A DNA stretch of 64,000 nucleotides, from assembly GCA_035772785.1 (NCBI GenBank), contig JAOCPU010000011.1:248001-312000 (forward strand), in the 5' to 3' direction. A program made the translations under genes and the position numbers. The notes beneath the pieces were generated by a model that searched no databases, was not told where the DNA came from, and saw nothing but the letters and a program-made list of their open reading frames with translations. This document shows, piece after piece, positions 1-11,799 of the stretch (its first letter is position 1; every line of letters starts with the position of its first letter). The DNA is from Phlebiopsis flavidoalba. Lineage: Eukaryota > Basidiomycota > Agaricomycetes > Polyporales > Phanerochaetaceae.

Positions 1-1168
1 GCCAGCAAAATGGAGCGCGTAAATAAGCCAAGATATTTCAAGGCAACTTCGTGAGAAACACCTCTAATGTTTAATGTCCAGCTTTCCTGATAAAGAAAAA
101 TCAATCATAAGGGTACAACGCGTGGATCCTACGTCACTAGTTCTCGTGCTGGTTGGTCGGAGCAGGGCCGTTGAACACTCTGGTAATGATGATTAGAATA
201 CAGTGCCCTCGCGCGGCCGGGAGGCGTCCAGTAACTGGGAGCAAAAAAGTACGGCTACGATTTGTGTCCATTTCTGGCCCAAAGGGGTGCGTGTGGTTGG
301 ATGTCCACCATTCCATGGTACACATACTTACTGCAGGTGCGTGACGTCTCACGGCTGCCGGATTCTGCAACGGCACGGACTGGCGTTCCGTGCTACGAGC
401 GCATAGGGTTGGTGCGTCAAAGAATAACATCGAACAGAAACGAACAGGCCGATGCATCATACCATAGCGCAAATAGATCACGGTGCTGTGCTGGACATCA
501 GGCACCAAAACGTCCAACAAGGTCAGATCCTGCTTCAGGTTCATATCTTTGTGGTCTGTGAGCAAGCGTGCCTGCGAAGGCCTGCGACCGTTCCCGCCCT
601 TCCTTCCCCCTGAGCTCTCTCGATCACGGGCGCTTGCCATGAACAAAGCGGGTACAAGCACGCGGACGCCGCGCTGAGCGAGTGGAAAATGCAGAAAAAA
701 AAGTCTTTGTGCGGGTGAAAATAGCTGGACGCTGCGGCCAAAGTATAGCAGGATCACATCCACCATCTTTTGTTCTTTTCGCCGTCCGCGGGCAGATGAT
801 GATGCCAGTTCACCGCCCCTGCCACCGCGCCAAACAGAGGCAAATAGGGCTCCGGCGCCTGTGCGATATCTCAAGTGCACGTCGGGGCCTTTTTGATTCG
901 CACCACCACGCTGCCTCGCAGCAACCGTTCTCGAAAGCCTCCCCGCCGCCGCCAACGCTGTAGAAACCACCCCCCGCCGTCGTCCAGGCCCCCTTTTGCC
1001 CTTCGCTAGACCGGCAGGCTCCGCTGGTCTCGTCTAGACGCACAGCCGTCGCACACCCACGCACGACGTGCCGCTTGATTCTAGCCAATCCACCCACCGC
1101 CGACTCGACGTCGTCCTTTTTTAACCCCTTCGCTGTCTTGATACCGACTTTTTTCGCAACTACCAGAC
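1..1168. other. Upstream region of VTS1, no supported gene
   Basis: The segment upstream of VTS1 contains a long open frame on the minus strand (about 970 down to 137), but its translation resembles no family I know and shows no splice or motif support. It probably holds the 5' leader and promoter of VTS1 plus intergenic DNA. The GC-rich part nearest the gene (about 900-1150) contains C-rich tracts typical of fungal leaders. Confidence 0.4.
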
Positions 1169-3273
1169 ATGGCCTCGCTGCACCCTCCCAGCCCGACGCC
1201 CTCCCCGGGCCCGCCAACGGCAGGTGCCCCCAACTTCCGCGCCTCCATGGGGCCCACCTCGTCCAGGCCGACCGTCGCGACGCAGGGTCTGTCGCCCGCC
1301 TCCCCGCGCCCGGGCGCCGTCGGTGGTGCCGGTCGCCCCACAGCGAGCTCTTGAGCGGCTCTGGCATGTTCCAGACGCCCGAAGGTAAGGCCTGCGATCC
1401 TTGGGTTTCGAGTATACGACCCCCCACCAACCCCCTCAATGGTGTGGTCCCTAAGCCGAGGCTATTGATCAATGGTTCGAGAATCTGCAGAATTATGAGG
1501 CCACTCTCGTGAGTATGCGGTCTTGCTGGGCCCGTATGGCTTGCTGATGGCAATATCGCAGGAAGAGATGGCTGCTGCTTCTCTCGATGTAAACTTCAAG
1601 GAGGAGCTTAGCGCCATCGAGCAATTTACGTCAATTCTTCCCCCAAAATGCGACTCATTCTGAGACAATGCCATAGGGTTCAAGGTGCTCTCCGAGGCAG
1701 AACGCACCGCCGCTCTTTACAGTCTTTTGCAACACTCTACCCAGGTCCAGATTAGGTTCTTCATCACGGTCCTCCAGCAGATGGCTCGGGCCGATCCGAT
1801 GACGGCGCTGCTGAGCCCCGCCGTAGGAGGCTCCATGCAAAGCCAGATGGAGGCGAAGCTGGCGCAAATGAACCTCAAGTCCCCTGGCCTCAAGTCAGGT
1901 CTCCCCGCGTCGCCCACCGCGCGCAACTTTTCCAGCGGGAGCATGAACAACTTCCTTTCTCCCGACTCTGCGGGACTCGCGCCCTCTAGCGGCGCGCACG
2001 ATCCCGCCGCGACGCTCGCCCAGCAGCGCGCGAAGCTCAAGGCCAGCAAACGCCTCGCAACCGCATCTCTGCGCCTGCCCTCGGCTCCGCGATCGGCGAC
2101 CGCAACACTTGGGGCACGGGCTCGAGCCAGCTCGGCCAGGTCGACGAGCGCTCGTCGTCCCCTGCCGCGCAGGAGCTCACTGTCCCATCTCCGTCGCTGA
2201 ACAGCGCGCGCCCCAAGAGCACCGACTTTTCGGGTGCCCTCAAGTCGCCTCGTAATCTCGATGACGGCCTGTCGCCCATGGTCGGCGACAGCTGGGCGAG
2301 CATGGTCAACACCCGCCCGCTCATGCCCATGTTTGCCAAGGAGCGCTAAAAAACCCCGGCCAGAGCCTCGACGCCGCCGCTGCGAAGCTGAACGACTGGG
2401 CGGGCAACAACGCAGGCCCCGGCGTGCCTCTCATCTCTGATCCGCCGAAGAAGCTCAACCGCCTCTCGAAGGGCAGCTCGGCGCTGAGCGCGAACAACGC
2501 GGACGCGCAGGGCCAGGACGTCCCGCAGGGGCGCGCAAACGTCTCTGGCGGGCTGCGCAACGCGAGCGGCGGATTCAACGGTCAGCCGGGATGGAACGGC
2601 AGCGGGCGCGGAGCCCCGCGCTGTCGAGCACGTCGGGCCGGTTCGGCGACGATAACGGTATGGCGCGGACTCGGCGTCGGCGGGTTCAACTCGATGATGG
2701 GCGGCGGCGCGGGCCTCGGCATGGGCATGCCCGGCACGCCCGGCTTCAACATGGCCGCGCTCGCGGGCATGGCGCCCATGAGCCCGTTCAACAACATGTT
2801 CAACATGCCGAACCTCGCCGCCATGGGCCTCTCGCCTGAGCATCGGGAGATCCTCACGATGCAGATGGTGCGGCGGCGGCGGCGGGCCAGCTCGGCCAGC
2901 CGGGCCTCGGCGCGTTCATGGGCATGGGCGCGGCGCCGTCGCCGAGTGCGCGCAGCGGGCGCTCGAGCATCCGCTCGCCGGGCGTGAAGAGCCCCGGCGC
3001 GCGCGCGGGGGCCAGGAGAAGAAGCGGACGAGGAGGACGTGGACCCGAAGGTGCTCGAGGACGTGCCGGCGTGGCTGCGGAGCCTGCGGCTGCACAAGTA
3101 CACGCCGAACTTTGAGGGCATGCACTGGCGCGACATGGTGCTCATGGACGACCTAGACGGCGCTCGAGGCCAAGGGCGTCGCGGCGCTCGGCGCGCGCCG
3201 CAAGATGCTCAAGACGTTCGAGGTCGTCCGCAAGAAGATGGGCATCGACGGTCCTGCGCCCACCTCTGCCTAG
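1169..3273 (+). CDS. VTS1: VTS1-like SAM-domain RNA-binding post-transcriptional regulator
   Basis: Vts1/Smaug proteins bind stem-loop Smaug recognition elements in mRNAs through a SAM domain and recruit deadenylation and decay factors in the cytoplasm. The start [11 protein letters not shown] is followed by a Ser/Pro-rich stretch. A short exon near 1460-1510 reads [16 protein letters not shown]. The next reads [21 protein letters not shown] and continues into [20 protein letters not shown] and [20 protein letters not shown], the conserved N-terminal block of Vts1. A low-complexity Gly/Met/Asn/Pro region follows. The C-terminal SAM domain (about 3050-3240) contains [30 protein letters not shown] and [18 protein letters not shown], ending at TAG 3271-3273. 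Frame breaks occur near 1335, 2050, 2345 (a run of six A), 2600 and 3155, and the donor after AIEQ near 1625 is damaged. I read these as sequence errors because similarity resumes each time. The family call is secure; internal exon limits are approximate. Confidence 0.85.
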
Positions 3274-3960
3274 ACACCGTTCCCCTCCATCTCTCCCCTC
3301 TCGATCTCTTGGTCTCCAACGCTAAAGCCTCTCGTTATCTTTTATTTTCTTTGTTTCACGCTTGTTTTTTTTCACTCTGATTGGCGCGCCTTTGTCTGTG
3401 GCTCTGGCATGCATGCGGTATACCGTGCTCTCGCTGCACCCGTTACTACTACCTACCTACCTACCTATCCCTCACCTGGACGACACGCACAAGCGCAAAA
3501 TTGGCGTGGCGGGAAATGTAATTTATAATCTGTTTTTCTGGGGCGGATGGAATGCGCGTGTGTTGTGAATGAGAGGTGTGGTCATGGATGGATTGGTGGG
3601 TGCAGGCTTGCTGCGCGAGTGAACGTTCGAGGATTGGGTGGGAGGAAAAACTTGACTTTGTATAATGAGTCTGAAGGGCATGTCTGATGATACCTTTCGT
3701 ACGATGATAGCGTGTACCGCAACTCAAGCAAAAATAGATTCGGACGAGGTAAGATTGACCATTGTCTACGCGAAGATGATTGTCCTCATACTACATCAAC
3801 GTTATGTTTGAAAGTCTGTCTAGGGAAACTGAAGATCGTCTGTGGGTCCGTCTACCACTTCGCTGAATGTCATCTCTGGGTCCTCCACTACCGGAGGGTC
3901 GCTCCGCAATGTCCTGGGTTGTGAACCGCTCCCACTCTATCGGGTATAAACTGGACCATC
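3274..3960. other. 3' region of VTS1 facing the DUF6533 gene
   Basis: This is the T-rich 3' untranslated and convergent intergenic region. It holds a short tandem run of TACC/ACCT units at about 3450-3470. I see no gene. Confidence 0.4.
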
Positions 3961-6152
3961 TCAATGTCGGCGCAGTATACGACGGGCACCATGTCCCCGA
4001 TGTCTACTGATTTTCTCTCTTCGGGCTGTGGGGGTTTCATAGCGCACCGTACGAGGGCGCCACAGTACGCCGTGCTGCAGAGGAGAATAGGCACAGGGAG
4101 GATCCAAGGATGCAAGCTCCGATTCTGTGTCGCTGTTCAGGCTACTAAGACTTCGCCCCGTAGCATAAAGTGATGTTGCAATTGCGTCGAAATCGTCGTC
4201 CTGCAAAACGTGGTTGCTTGATCAGAGACGACGAGTAGCCAGCATACCACGCGGAGAATAATGGCGTCGGCGCAGCTAGTGTGGCGTCGTCACTAATTGA
4301 CTTTGATTGACTCGACAAGTGTATCTACAGCGGTAATGCGATTTTCACATGGGTGTGAGTAAGGATTCGGTCGACGTGCGTTGTAACTTGTAACGGACCG
4401 CTGTCGACCCGCCGCCGCTTGTCATCAAAAATCCTAATTTCGATGCAGAAATTGGCCGCCAAAATCGCATTAAAACTATCCGTCCGGTTAGGCAAAAATA
4501 CGCGCCCCATCATATGTGGATTGAGAACGGAGACGTCTGCTTACGCTTCAACGACAATACCGAGCGGCTGGAGCTCCTGTTAAAAAGAGGCAAGTCGTGG
4601 GATGTGAAGAGCCATACCATCTGAAATGAGAATCACAACGACGTACTATGGATGACGGAGGCATGGCTATTTGGATGACGTTACAAACAGCGATGCCACT
4701 GTTTGCTGTGTAAGTGACGTACTGGCAAGCGTAGTGTGGCCAAGAATCAAAACATACGCCACGATCCAAACGGTCTTGAATGCTAATAACCATGCACGTC
4801 AAAAAAAGACACAGCAGATGCAACAGCCTAGAAATAACATACCGTCCTCTCTGAGAAAATTGGAGACAGTGTGTTTTCCAAGAATGGAGTGCCGATACCG
4901 AGATGGACCAACAATGGTGAGGCCTGTGATGATGACGATAATATCACCAGTAATTGCTACCATCGATGCTGCAGTGACCGCTAGGGAGAGGGAATGAGTA
5001 GTTGTGACCCCGTCATGGCTTGTTCGTGTGATCAAAACTGGACCCCTACGAACCACTACAAGCGATAAACATCTGAGTCTCCTTGGCCAGTAATCGCGTC
5101 AATAAATGGGACTGGCGCTACAGCACTCACTTATTATACACGGAAACGGGAAGTTTACTAGTGGAAAAGCAGCCACCAACTTTTTGTACTGGATAAGGCC
5201 TGGGTATCGTGTGGGCTATCACATACTCAGCGACATCAAGTAAGTACTGCGTCGGTATGAGCTCATTAACGTGTAGATAGGCAGCTCACAATCTTTAGGA
5301 ACCCTACTACCATCCCAGCTGTGACGGTAACGCAAAGAACCAGAATTTCACTCCTGCGGTCCCTGAGGAGTGCCTTACATCTTAGAAATAAGAAGCCTAA
5401 AGTCCTTGTGTGAGGAAGACATCCTGTCTGGCGTCTTGAAATATTTGACATAGATAGCTTACCTGTGGCAGCGGTAAAAGTCAAGAGTTCGTTGGCTTGG
5501 GCTACCAAAAAGCAATCTCTCACACCTGAGACATAGGCTCGCAGTGAATATTGCGGCTTGATCCGAGCGTTGAGAATAGAAACACACCGCTGATATAGAT
5601 GGATAAAGGTCAGTGTAGTGTTGACTGCGCAATGATCAGAAAGTTACCTACAAACCTATCTCTTGCAGAGATGAAGATGCGACAAGCGAGACGGCGTTCG
5701 CTATGATTGGAGTGTATCGTACAATGGCGAACAACACCACAGCGATGTATTGCTTCGTCGAGCGTCCGTGAGGAAAGCTCCACATCCACCTTACTTCATG
5801 AACGAACATGAGGAGCCCAATTGTTAGACCAGCATAGCTAAAAGAGAGTTATATTAATCAAGAGCTGCCAAAATATCTGCTATCTTGCACCATTACCTAA
5901 TGCAGCTACTTGACACATTCGGGCCAAGTACCTATCAGTGGATTGTCCAAGTTATTGCTTGATGGATATGAACACAACAAACAAGTAGACACACATCTGT
6001 TCGACGGACGGAACATATTGAGAGTAATTCGTTTCATGTAAGGTCATCTCGAGCACGTCTTGAGGAGTACAGGTCGGATCGGCGGCCCCAGCAATGGCCT
6101 CATGTCTACTCATTATATACCTTGACCAAAGCCGCCGGCTGTCAATCGCCAA
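3961..6152 (-). CDS. Multi-pass membrane protein of the DUF6533 type
   Basis: This is a poorly understood basidiomycete family of about 300-400 residue proteins with roughly seven membrane segments; no reaction is known. Exon 1 probably starts near 6152 or at an internal Met (MSRHEAIAG). After a good acceptor (TTTTAG, about 5840) the protein reads YAGLTIGLLMFVHEVRWMW, then FPHGRSTKQYIAVVLFAIVR and YTPIIANAVSLV, the family's pattern of a first helix, an acidic-aromatic E-V-x-W loop and a second helix. Later exons carry ILVLCVTVTAGMVVGFLKIV (about 5330-5270), AVTAASMVAITGDIIVIITG with the following loop ending LREDG (about 4980-4830), and NSGIAVCNVIQIAMP (about 4700-4660). A hydrophilic C-terminal tail (SLNSDTESELASL) runs to about 3961. 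Frameshifts and many short exons make the joins uncertain. Confidence 0.55.
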
Positions 6153-8109
6153 TAGGCTCCAAAAATCAGCGGCTAGTATGAGGGGGCGCGATGAGTGGTA
6201 AGATTTCCAACTACCACTGCCATAAGCATAGTCATTTGCGTCCGACTGGTAGATAAGGTGTCCTATTTATTCTCGAGTAAAATTTAATTAGTCCGTGTAC
6301 CAATGGAAGCGAGACGACTTACCGTTCTGCAATGTCTATGTCGTATGCCATAACTTGGAGTACCTGTCCGACCACGGCGATTTCGAAGCTAGATAACCTG
6401 TGAATGGACCAAGATGTCCCGAACTGAGTCTCAGGCCTCAGGCCTCAATATTCATGACGAATCGCCATCTTGGTGTCACGAAAGGAGCATCAACGTCAAG
6501 GTCATTCCCGGATGGCATGCGAAGTATTCCGGATACGAGAGTCCCCACCGCCATTGGGCCTCAGAAGTTGATGCGGCGAGTGGGATGAATACCAAGCTAG
6601 TTTACCTTGTATTATACTCATGCGCCGCATAATTTCCGGGCACATTTGCTGGCCGCGGAGACGACTTTCAGGCGTAGAAGGGGTCACCTAGGGCGAGACT
6701 GCTCGTGTTGTCCAGTAAGTGACTTCGGAATGGTTTGATTACATAATACGGGATCATCAGGGCGCTATATTAAGCGCTGCCACGTGCGAGCCACAAGCGT
6801 ACGTCCCTCTTGCCTTCTGTCCATTTCCGACATCCCCCTCCCAGTGCTGTCTTTCCAGGGTCGACAGGAATGAACTCAACTCGAACTCTATAGCATAGCC
6901 TAGAGTCTTCGAAGACCATATAACGGGTATGAAACCACAAGAATGTGAACCTCGCGCGTCATGGAGCCAGTCGAGTTCTGTATGATGAGATACTCCCGCA
7001 GTGAGGCCTGCCTCTGACGCATACATGCATAGATCATCGAGGAACTCGAGGACTGCTTCGGCGAGTAAATTGATGGTTTACTCGCTACGGTGCGCGTGTC
7101 GCTGCTTGAGCCATCTGGAGAGCCCGCCGGGGACCCCGCTGCCACGGCGGCGCGAGGCGCAGGTAGGACAGGTGGTGTACTCGGAAGACGCATCCATTGA
7201 CGAGCCGCTCAACAGGACGCGGATGAGCATCTTTTGACGACACGGCCGAAGGGGCCGGGATTGAGGGCAACCTGAACGTGGACGACGATTAGTCCTGGGG
7301 GCTTGCGCTTCTCCCGAGATGAACAACCAGGCCTCTGCCGCCGTCCACCGGGTTCCTTTCCGCCGACATATTCACACCATATATCTCGTTTGGCTGTGGA
7401 GCCTCGGCTTCTACCTGTGGAACGGCTCGGCGTGGGGTTGTGGACCTTCGTCGGTACTTGGGGTCGTCAGTCACCGCATTGACACCTTGCACTTTACGCG
7501 ACTATGAAGGACTGAACCGTGTTCCCTTCCAACATGGGCAGTGCGTGGAATTTACTATGCTTCTGTAACGCCACGCACCAATCATCGCTTTACCTGTCCT
7601 TCCTCACAAGGTCGCTGCTTTTGGGAACGAGAACTTGGGTCGAAGTGTGATTACGGCACGCTATCATAGTAAGCTATATAATACAAGTCCATGGATAATA
7701 CACTGAATTGTGAGAGGCAGTCCAGCATGTGCTAGGAGTGTTATCTTGAGATGTGCGCGCGTGCGAGGCGGACCCTGGGGGCGGTCCCTGGGTATCGAAA
7801 AGATGATCATGGTTAGTGCACTGAACGCGGAAAGCATAATGAAATGAAAACAAAACATAGGGCATAGCCAACGGAAGGTCGATGAAGAGTGCAGCCGACG
7901 AACAGCGGAAGAAAGAAGAAAAAACGTTCTCGTCGAAACGAGTCCCTGGCAAGCCAGACGAGCACAGTGGTGCTTCACATGACAATGCAGCAACCCTTGC
8001 CGTGGCCGCCGCCAACTGACGTGGTGTTGGTGCGTTTTACCTTTGGTCTGCTGGTACTGCCCATCACCTACTAGCGTATTGTTAAATCCTGCGCACGCAG
8101 GTGTAAAGC
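6153..8109. other. Mostly unassigned; possible plus-strand gene remnant ending at 7292
   Basis: Most of this stretch shows nothing I can assign. Between about 7030 and 7292 the plus strand has fragments that read like a coding tail when frames are allowed to shift: IIEELEDCFGE, then VVYSEDASIDEPLNRTRMSIF, then DDTAEGAGIEGNLNVDDD before a TAG. The acidic ending looks protein-like but I do not recognise the family, and the upstream part cannot be followed. It may be the C-terminus of a degraded gene or a chance frame. Confidence 0.2.
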
Positions 8110-8503
8110 GAAAGAGCACGCACCATGTGGCATCACACACCAGGCTCTTGAACATGTAGCCCGTGTTCGAGCTCGTGTAGCTCGAGTGCCCCAAATCCGA
8201 GGAGGTGCGCCCCGTTCCATGTTGAGTAGGGCACACTCAGCATCGCGCCCTGGACATGGGGCGGTGGGCCTGCCCAGGTGTGGGCGGGCCCGCGGTTCGG
8301 GGCACCGTATGACGCGTCGTACGCGGCGACGTTTGCTACAGGCATCTGCATCGACTGTAGCTGCGGCTCTCGGGCATCGCGGGCCTAAAGGGGCTGAAGG
8401 AGGGTGGTCAGTGACGGATGTCCCACGACCGCGGAGAGATGTGCCTTTCTTACAACGGCGGATCTGCGTATGGCACTGGCATCGTCGAGAACGAGTCGGG
8501 CAT
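8110..8503 (-). CDS. Small Tyr/Pro-rich hypothetical protein (copy 1)
   Basis: Translation from ATG at 8503 gives MPDSFSTMPVPYADPPL, then a likely GTAAGA donor and a CCTTTAG acceptor. The second exon reads QPQLQSMQMPVANVAAYDAS and continues with YGAPNRGPAHTWAGPPPHVQ. After a frame change it continues SSDLGHSSYTSSNTGYMF to about 8110, with a GTGTG possible donor, so a further exon may lie downstream. No signal peptide or membrane segment is visible. A TATATATA box lies about 90 bp upstream (8589-8596). The residue bias (Y, P, Q, S, M), small size, orientation and exon layout resemble the genes at about 10.0-10.5 kb and 13.9-14.2 kb, which suggests a dispersed small family. Function is unknown. 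Confidence 0.4.
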
Positions 8504-10004
8504 AGCGTGATTCAAAGGGTTGTAGGTGAGGGGACGTCTGCGAGTCAGTTGGAGCTGTGTTGAAGGTCCCAAGTCAAGTGGCTAAGCTTATATATAGGCT
8601 CGGGGCCACAAGCGACGCCTCGACGCGTGCAAGTGGGGAATGGCTGTGTCATGAGCCCTGACAGGCATTTTTTCCGTTCCGTCCATAATACTTACGGGCT
8701 GTGGTGCCTTCGACACGTGTTGACCTTGTTCTCAATCCTTCTCTCCAGGAGGCTCTACCGGGTCTCGAACAACTTGCCCTCGCTCCAATGATTTCTACGT
8801 GCAAAGTCCTATCGCTGCAGCGTCAACCCTTTCCTCATAATCACGAGCCTCTACCGTGGGCGCAAACAGGACACATCCGGCCGAAACTCTGTCCCTCTCC
8901 AGATCCCGTTGTTCACCTTGTCGTGGGCAGCAAGCGCGCCGGCACCCTCGTTGCACTCTTTTTTCCACCTCGCAAGGAGGACCGTGTCGTATCCCCGATC
9001 GCCGTATCAATTGGGCAGCTTCGGCGCGACACGATTTCTGGGTTCAAGACCGGAGCTTGAGGACATGGATGATGATCACTCCTCCACCTATATAATCCCT
9101 GGTGGCGGAAGTATAGCCTCCACCACTCGATATGACTCGAAGCCGACGCGGCCCTGTCCGTATTCGTATCGGTTCGCCCACCGCCTTGACAGATGCGCGG
9201 CATAGGAAGGAGGCGTACGCATAGCGAACGTGAGTGCGGCGGCTGCTGTCTCATTACGGGATCAGAGCTGAACCCGCCAGGCAGCCGCCGCACATCTCAC
9301 TACTCAATGTAAGTGGGATTCTCGTCGATTGGGCCGCTCAGGCGCGGAGTCGACAAGACAACAGAGAAGCATCCGGGGCTGTGCGCGTGTGCGAAACATG
9401 CCCGTAAGCCGAATAATCTGATGCTCATTTGCGGATGATGGGCCTTGTAGGTGCACAATTGTTCCTGTGCCGCATACTCTTGGCCGCGAATTCGAGGTAG
9501 AGCGTATGGCATATTCCCCGCAAGGGACAGCGTAGCGAACCCCGCCGCCGCTGACGGCTGCGCCGGAGATCCCCAAAAGGTGGCGAGCGAATTGGCTCGG
9601 CAGCGCCACACGCCGCCACGATAGCGCTGGTGTCCTGGTTTGAGAGCTAGAGCGACGCGTCAGCGTTTAGGGTGAAGTGTCTGCAACGGAACACGGCATC
9701 GAGTCAGCAGCGGGGCATATTTTTGCCCAGGTAGTAGTGGTGGAGAGAGTCAAATAAAATATTGCACATGAATGCTCAATATTTCAATAATTTCTCACTA
9801 GCGATAGGTCACAAAATAAATTAGCCCAGTGTCTCGGCCGCGAAATACATGAACTGCGTAGGCCTGCAAGTTGCACTAGCATAGTGACACTGTCCCCTGG
9901 AAGGAGCGAAAGAACACGTTTGGGATAACATCGAATATGATCACTGGCGACGGTTGAGCGCATTCTGGACACACCGTTCGCGACCGCGTACATAAGTTTG
10001 TCCT
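8504..10004. other. Unassigned region between two small Tyr/Pro-rich genes
   Basis: The first 150 bp hold the promoter of the minus-strand gene at 8503. The rest contains several overlapping open frames of 60-126 codons on both strands, none with recognisable motifs, and no clear splice structure. A frame just downstream of the next gene (9784-10008, minus) could be its last exon, but I cannot show this. Confidence 0.3.
8589..8596 (-). promoter_or_regulatory. TATA box of Tyr/Pro-rich gene copy 1
   Basis: TATATATA about 86 bp upstream of the chosen ATG at 8503. Position and sequence fit a fungal TATA element; this is inference from spacing. Confidence 0.45.
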
Positions 10005-10512
10005 TCATGGACGCGCCTTCAGATCCTCATCAATATACAGATTTTGGCATCTTAACAGGGAAAACCACTTACCCTTGGGGTGGGACGAGCGCAGCGCTCG
10101 ATTGCGGGTGGTGCTGACTCGTCCCGCGGCTGTCCACCACGCCTGCGCGGGGGCATACTGCGACCCACCCTGGAACATAGGGACACCCTGGTACGTAGGT
10201 ACGTCCTGGTATACAGGTGCGCTCTGATACACATATTCGGTTTGGGGCTGGTAGTACGCAGGCTGAGGAGCCACGGCCTGCTCTACGATTTCGACCCCTT
10301 CAGCTGCGGGAGACACGCTAAGGGAGGGGTGTTAGATCTCACAGCCTCCTGAGTATAGTGGTGGACTCACTAGGTCGGCTGAACGGTCTGTGTCTCGTCG
10401 AGTATTGCGTCTGAACGACGTCGACTTCTTCAGCCTGGTAGCTTCTGTCAACCTGGTTGGCTTCGTAGTAGTCTGTCTCGACAACCTCGTCGCTCTCGTA
10501 GTAGGCGGACAT
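10005..10512 (-). CDS. Small Tyr/Val/Gln-rich hypothetical protein (copy 2)
   Basis: ATG at 10512 opens MSAYYESDEVVETDYYEANQ and continues VDRSYQAEEVDVVQTQYSTR to a GTGAGT donor near 10370. After a short intron the second exon reads SPAAEGVEIVEQAVAPQPAY, then repeated Tyr/Val/Pro units (YVYQSAPVYQDVPTYQGVP) and QYAPAQAWW, reaching a GTAAGT donor near 10073. A last exon may end near 10005. The N-terminal exon is acidic and Tyr-rich; the second carries a loose repeat of about seven residues (VYQDVPT, YQGVPMF). A TATA-like CATAAATA lies about 100 bp upstream. There is no signal peptide or known domain. It is probably a disordered protein; function is unknown. Confidence 0.5.
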
Positions 10513-11769
10513 GATTGGGTAGACTTTGTGAGTGGGTGAGAGTTGTCGTCTATGTAGTGGGTACAGCTTTAGAGGCTGTTAGAGGGTGATGCTGGTAGTG
10601 TAGAGGATTCACGCTATTTATGAATGCGCTTTCTGTTCGTATCGGCTCGGTGTTAACGGAAGACACTGGGTCAAATACCAACAGAAAGATTGCAAGTTTT
10701 CTGGACCAAGATGCAAAGGCTACTCACCATCAACTTCGCATCCCATTGTCAAGCCACAAAGGCAATGTCAAGTCTTTAACTCAAAAGTTTGAGCAGCCTC
10801 ATTCTCTCAAAACCTGGTCGGTGTGGTAATGCATAAGATGCTGCCAAAGTGGTGTCAGATGTGGAAATGTCTGAGATGCTGCTTGACGGAGGCAGTGTGC
10901 GATATATTCACCAGTTACGCGAATGGAAGCTGAGACGGGTCAGATTATACGTCCTAGGGTTCTGTTGAATCTTGAGACTAATTGCCTCTCAAGCAAAACC
11001 CTCGAGCGGCGGGGTTCAGACCACTGGAGAGATGCTCCAGGTCATGAACCTCGCTGTGGCACATGCAGAGCAAAAAAACGTAGCTCCTAGTGTGCGCTTT
11101 GAGAGCGAGTGTCGTGGACATATGATTTAAAGCACAACTCTCTTGAAAAGTACCTAAGAATAAATTTACGGGCCGTTTCTAACGAAGGCACTCACCAGTC
11201 ATGCGCTCGTCAAAGATCGACCACTGCTCTGGGTTGATTCTGAAGACAAGGTAAGAACCGTTTTAGGGTAGCATGAAAGGCCAGGCCTATACGGTCAACT
11301 TTTTACACTGCCATATGGCTAGAAAGATGCGGCGGCGAGCGTGATCTATCGTTGTACCCACAAGAACCTCTGTAGAAGAGGAAGTGTGAGCTTCGTTGGA
11401 GCGAATATCCAGATATGCTGTGTCGTTTGATGCGGCTCTGATTGCGACTGTCTGTCGAGCATTGCAGGGACGACTTAGCGAATCTGTTCGTGCTGTCTTT
11501 GAAGGAGATACAACTGACAAATGAGCAACTTGAAGTTGCCAGCGACACCCGCGAAGACGCCACATTGCAAGCGCGCCCGCACGTGGCCATCAACAGACTA
11601 GCGCTGAACGCCATCTCTTACTTTTTTTCGCGCACTTTGCAATTGCCTTGCGATGCATCGATGTCATCTTCTCAACAGGCGAGTGCCTCTCTCTGGTTTA
11701 GAAAAGTAGCTGCCATGTCCCAACGCCCTTGTCTTTAGTTTTCATAGGACAACCATGCAGTATCGCATG
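10513..11769. other. Upstream region of copy 2, and a possible minus-strand gene fragment
   Basis: The first 350 bp are the promoter of the gene starting at 10512. At about 11200-11560 the minus strand has protein-like pieces separated by plausible splice sites: ARQTVAIRAASNDTAYLDIR, HARRRIFLAIWQ, then after a CTTCAG acceptor INPEQWSIFDERMT and a GTGAGT donor. I do not recognise the protein and cannot define its start or stop, so no CDS is called. Confidence 0.25.
10815..10832 (+). promoter_or_regulatory. Shared 18-mer upstream of Tyr/Pro-rich gene copy 2
   Basis: The exact sequence TGGTCGGTGTGGTAATGC lies 303 bp upstream of the ATG at 10512. It recurs at 14575-14592, 331 bp upstream of the ATG of the related gene at 14244, in the same orientation to its gene. 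Flanking bases do not match, so this looks like a conserved site or a short surviving block of a common promoter. Role inferred. Confidence 0.45.
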
Positions 11770-11799
11770 TAAGTACTGTACTAATTCGACCTGAACGGC
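11770..11799 (+). repeat. Left outer terminal inverted repeat
   Basis: Begins TAAGTACTGTACTAATTCG and runs to GAACGGC. It pairs with 13356-13387 on the opposite strand with a 2-base AC difference near the tip. Confidence 0.7.

Noticed and set aside
137..970. 277-codon minus-strand open frame upstream of VTS1
   Set aside because: Length alone is suggestive, but it has no motif or splice support, its composition matches the surrounding VTS1 upstream DNA, and it overlaps the likely VTS1 promoter and leader.
810..1553. 247-codon minus-strand frame
   Set aside because: Antisense shadow of the first VTS1 exons in GC-rich DNA.
7319..7507. Plus-strand frame with aromatic stretch (YLVWLWSLGFYLW)
   Set aside because: Short, isolated, and follows an apparent stop of another weak frame; no splice or family support.
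9036..9060. tRNA B-box-like GGGTTCAAGACC
   Set aside because: No A box at the right distance and no acceptor-stem pairing around it.
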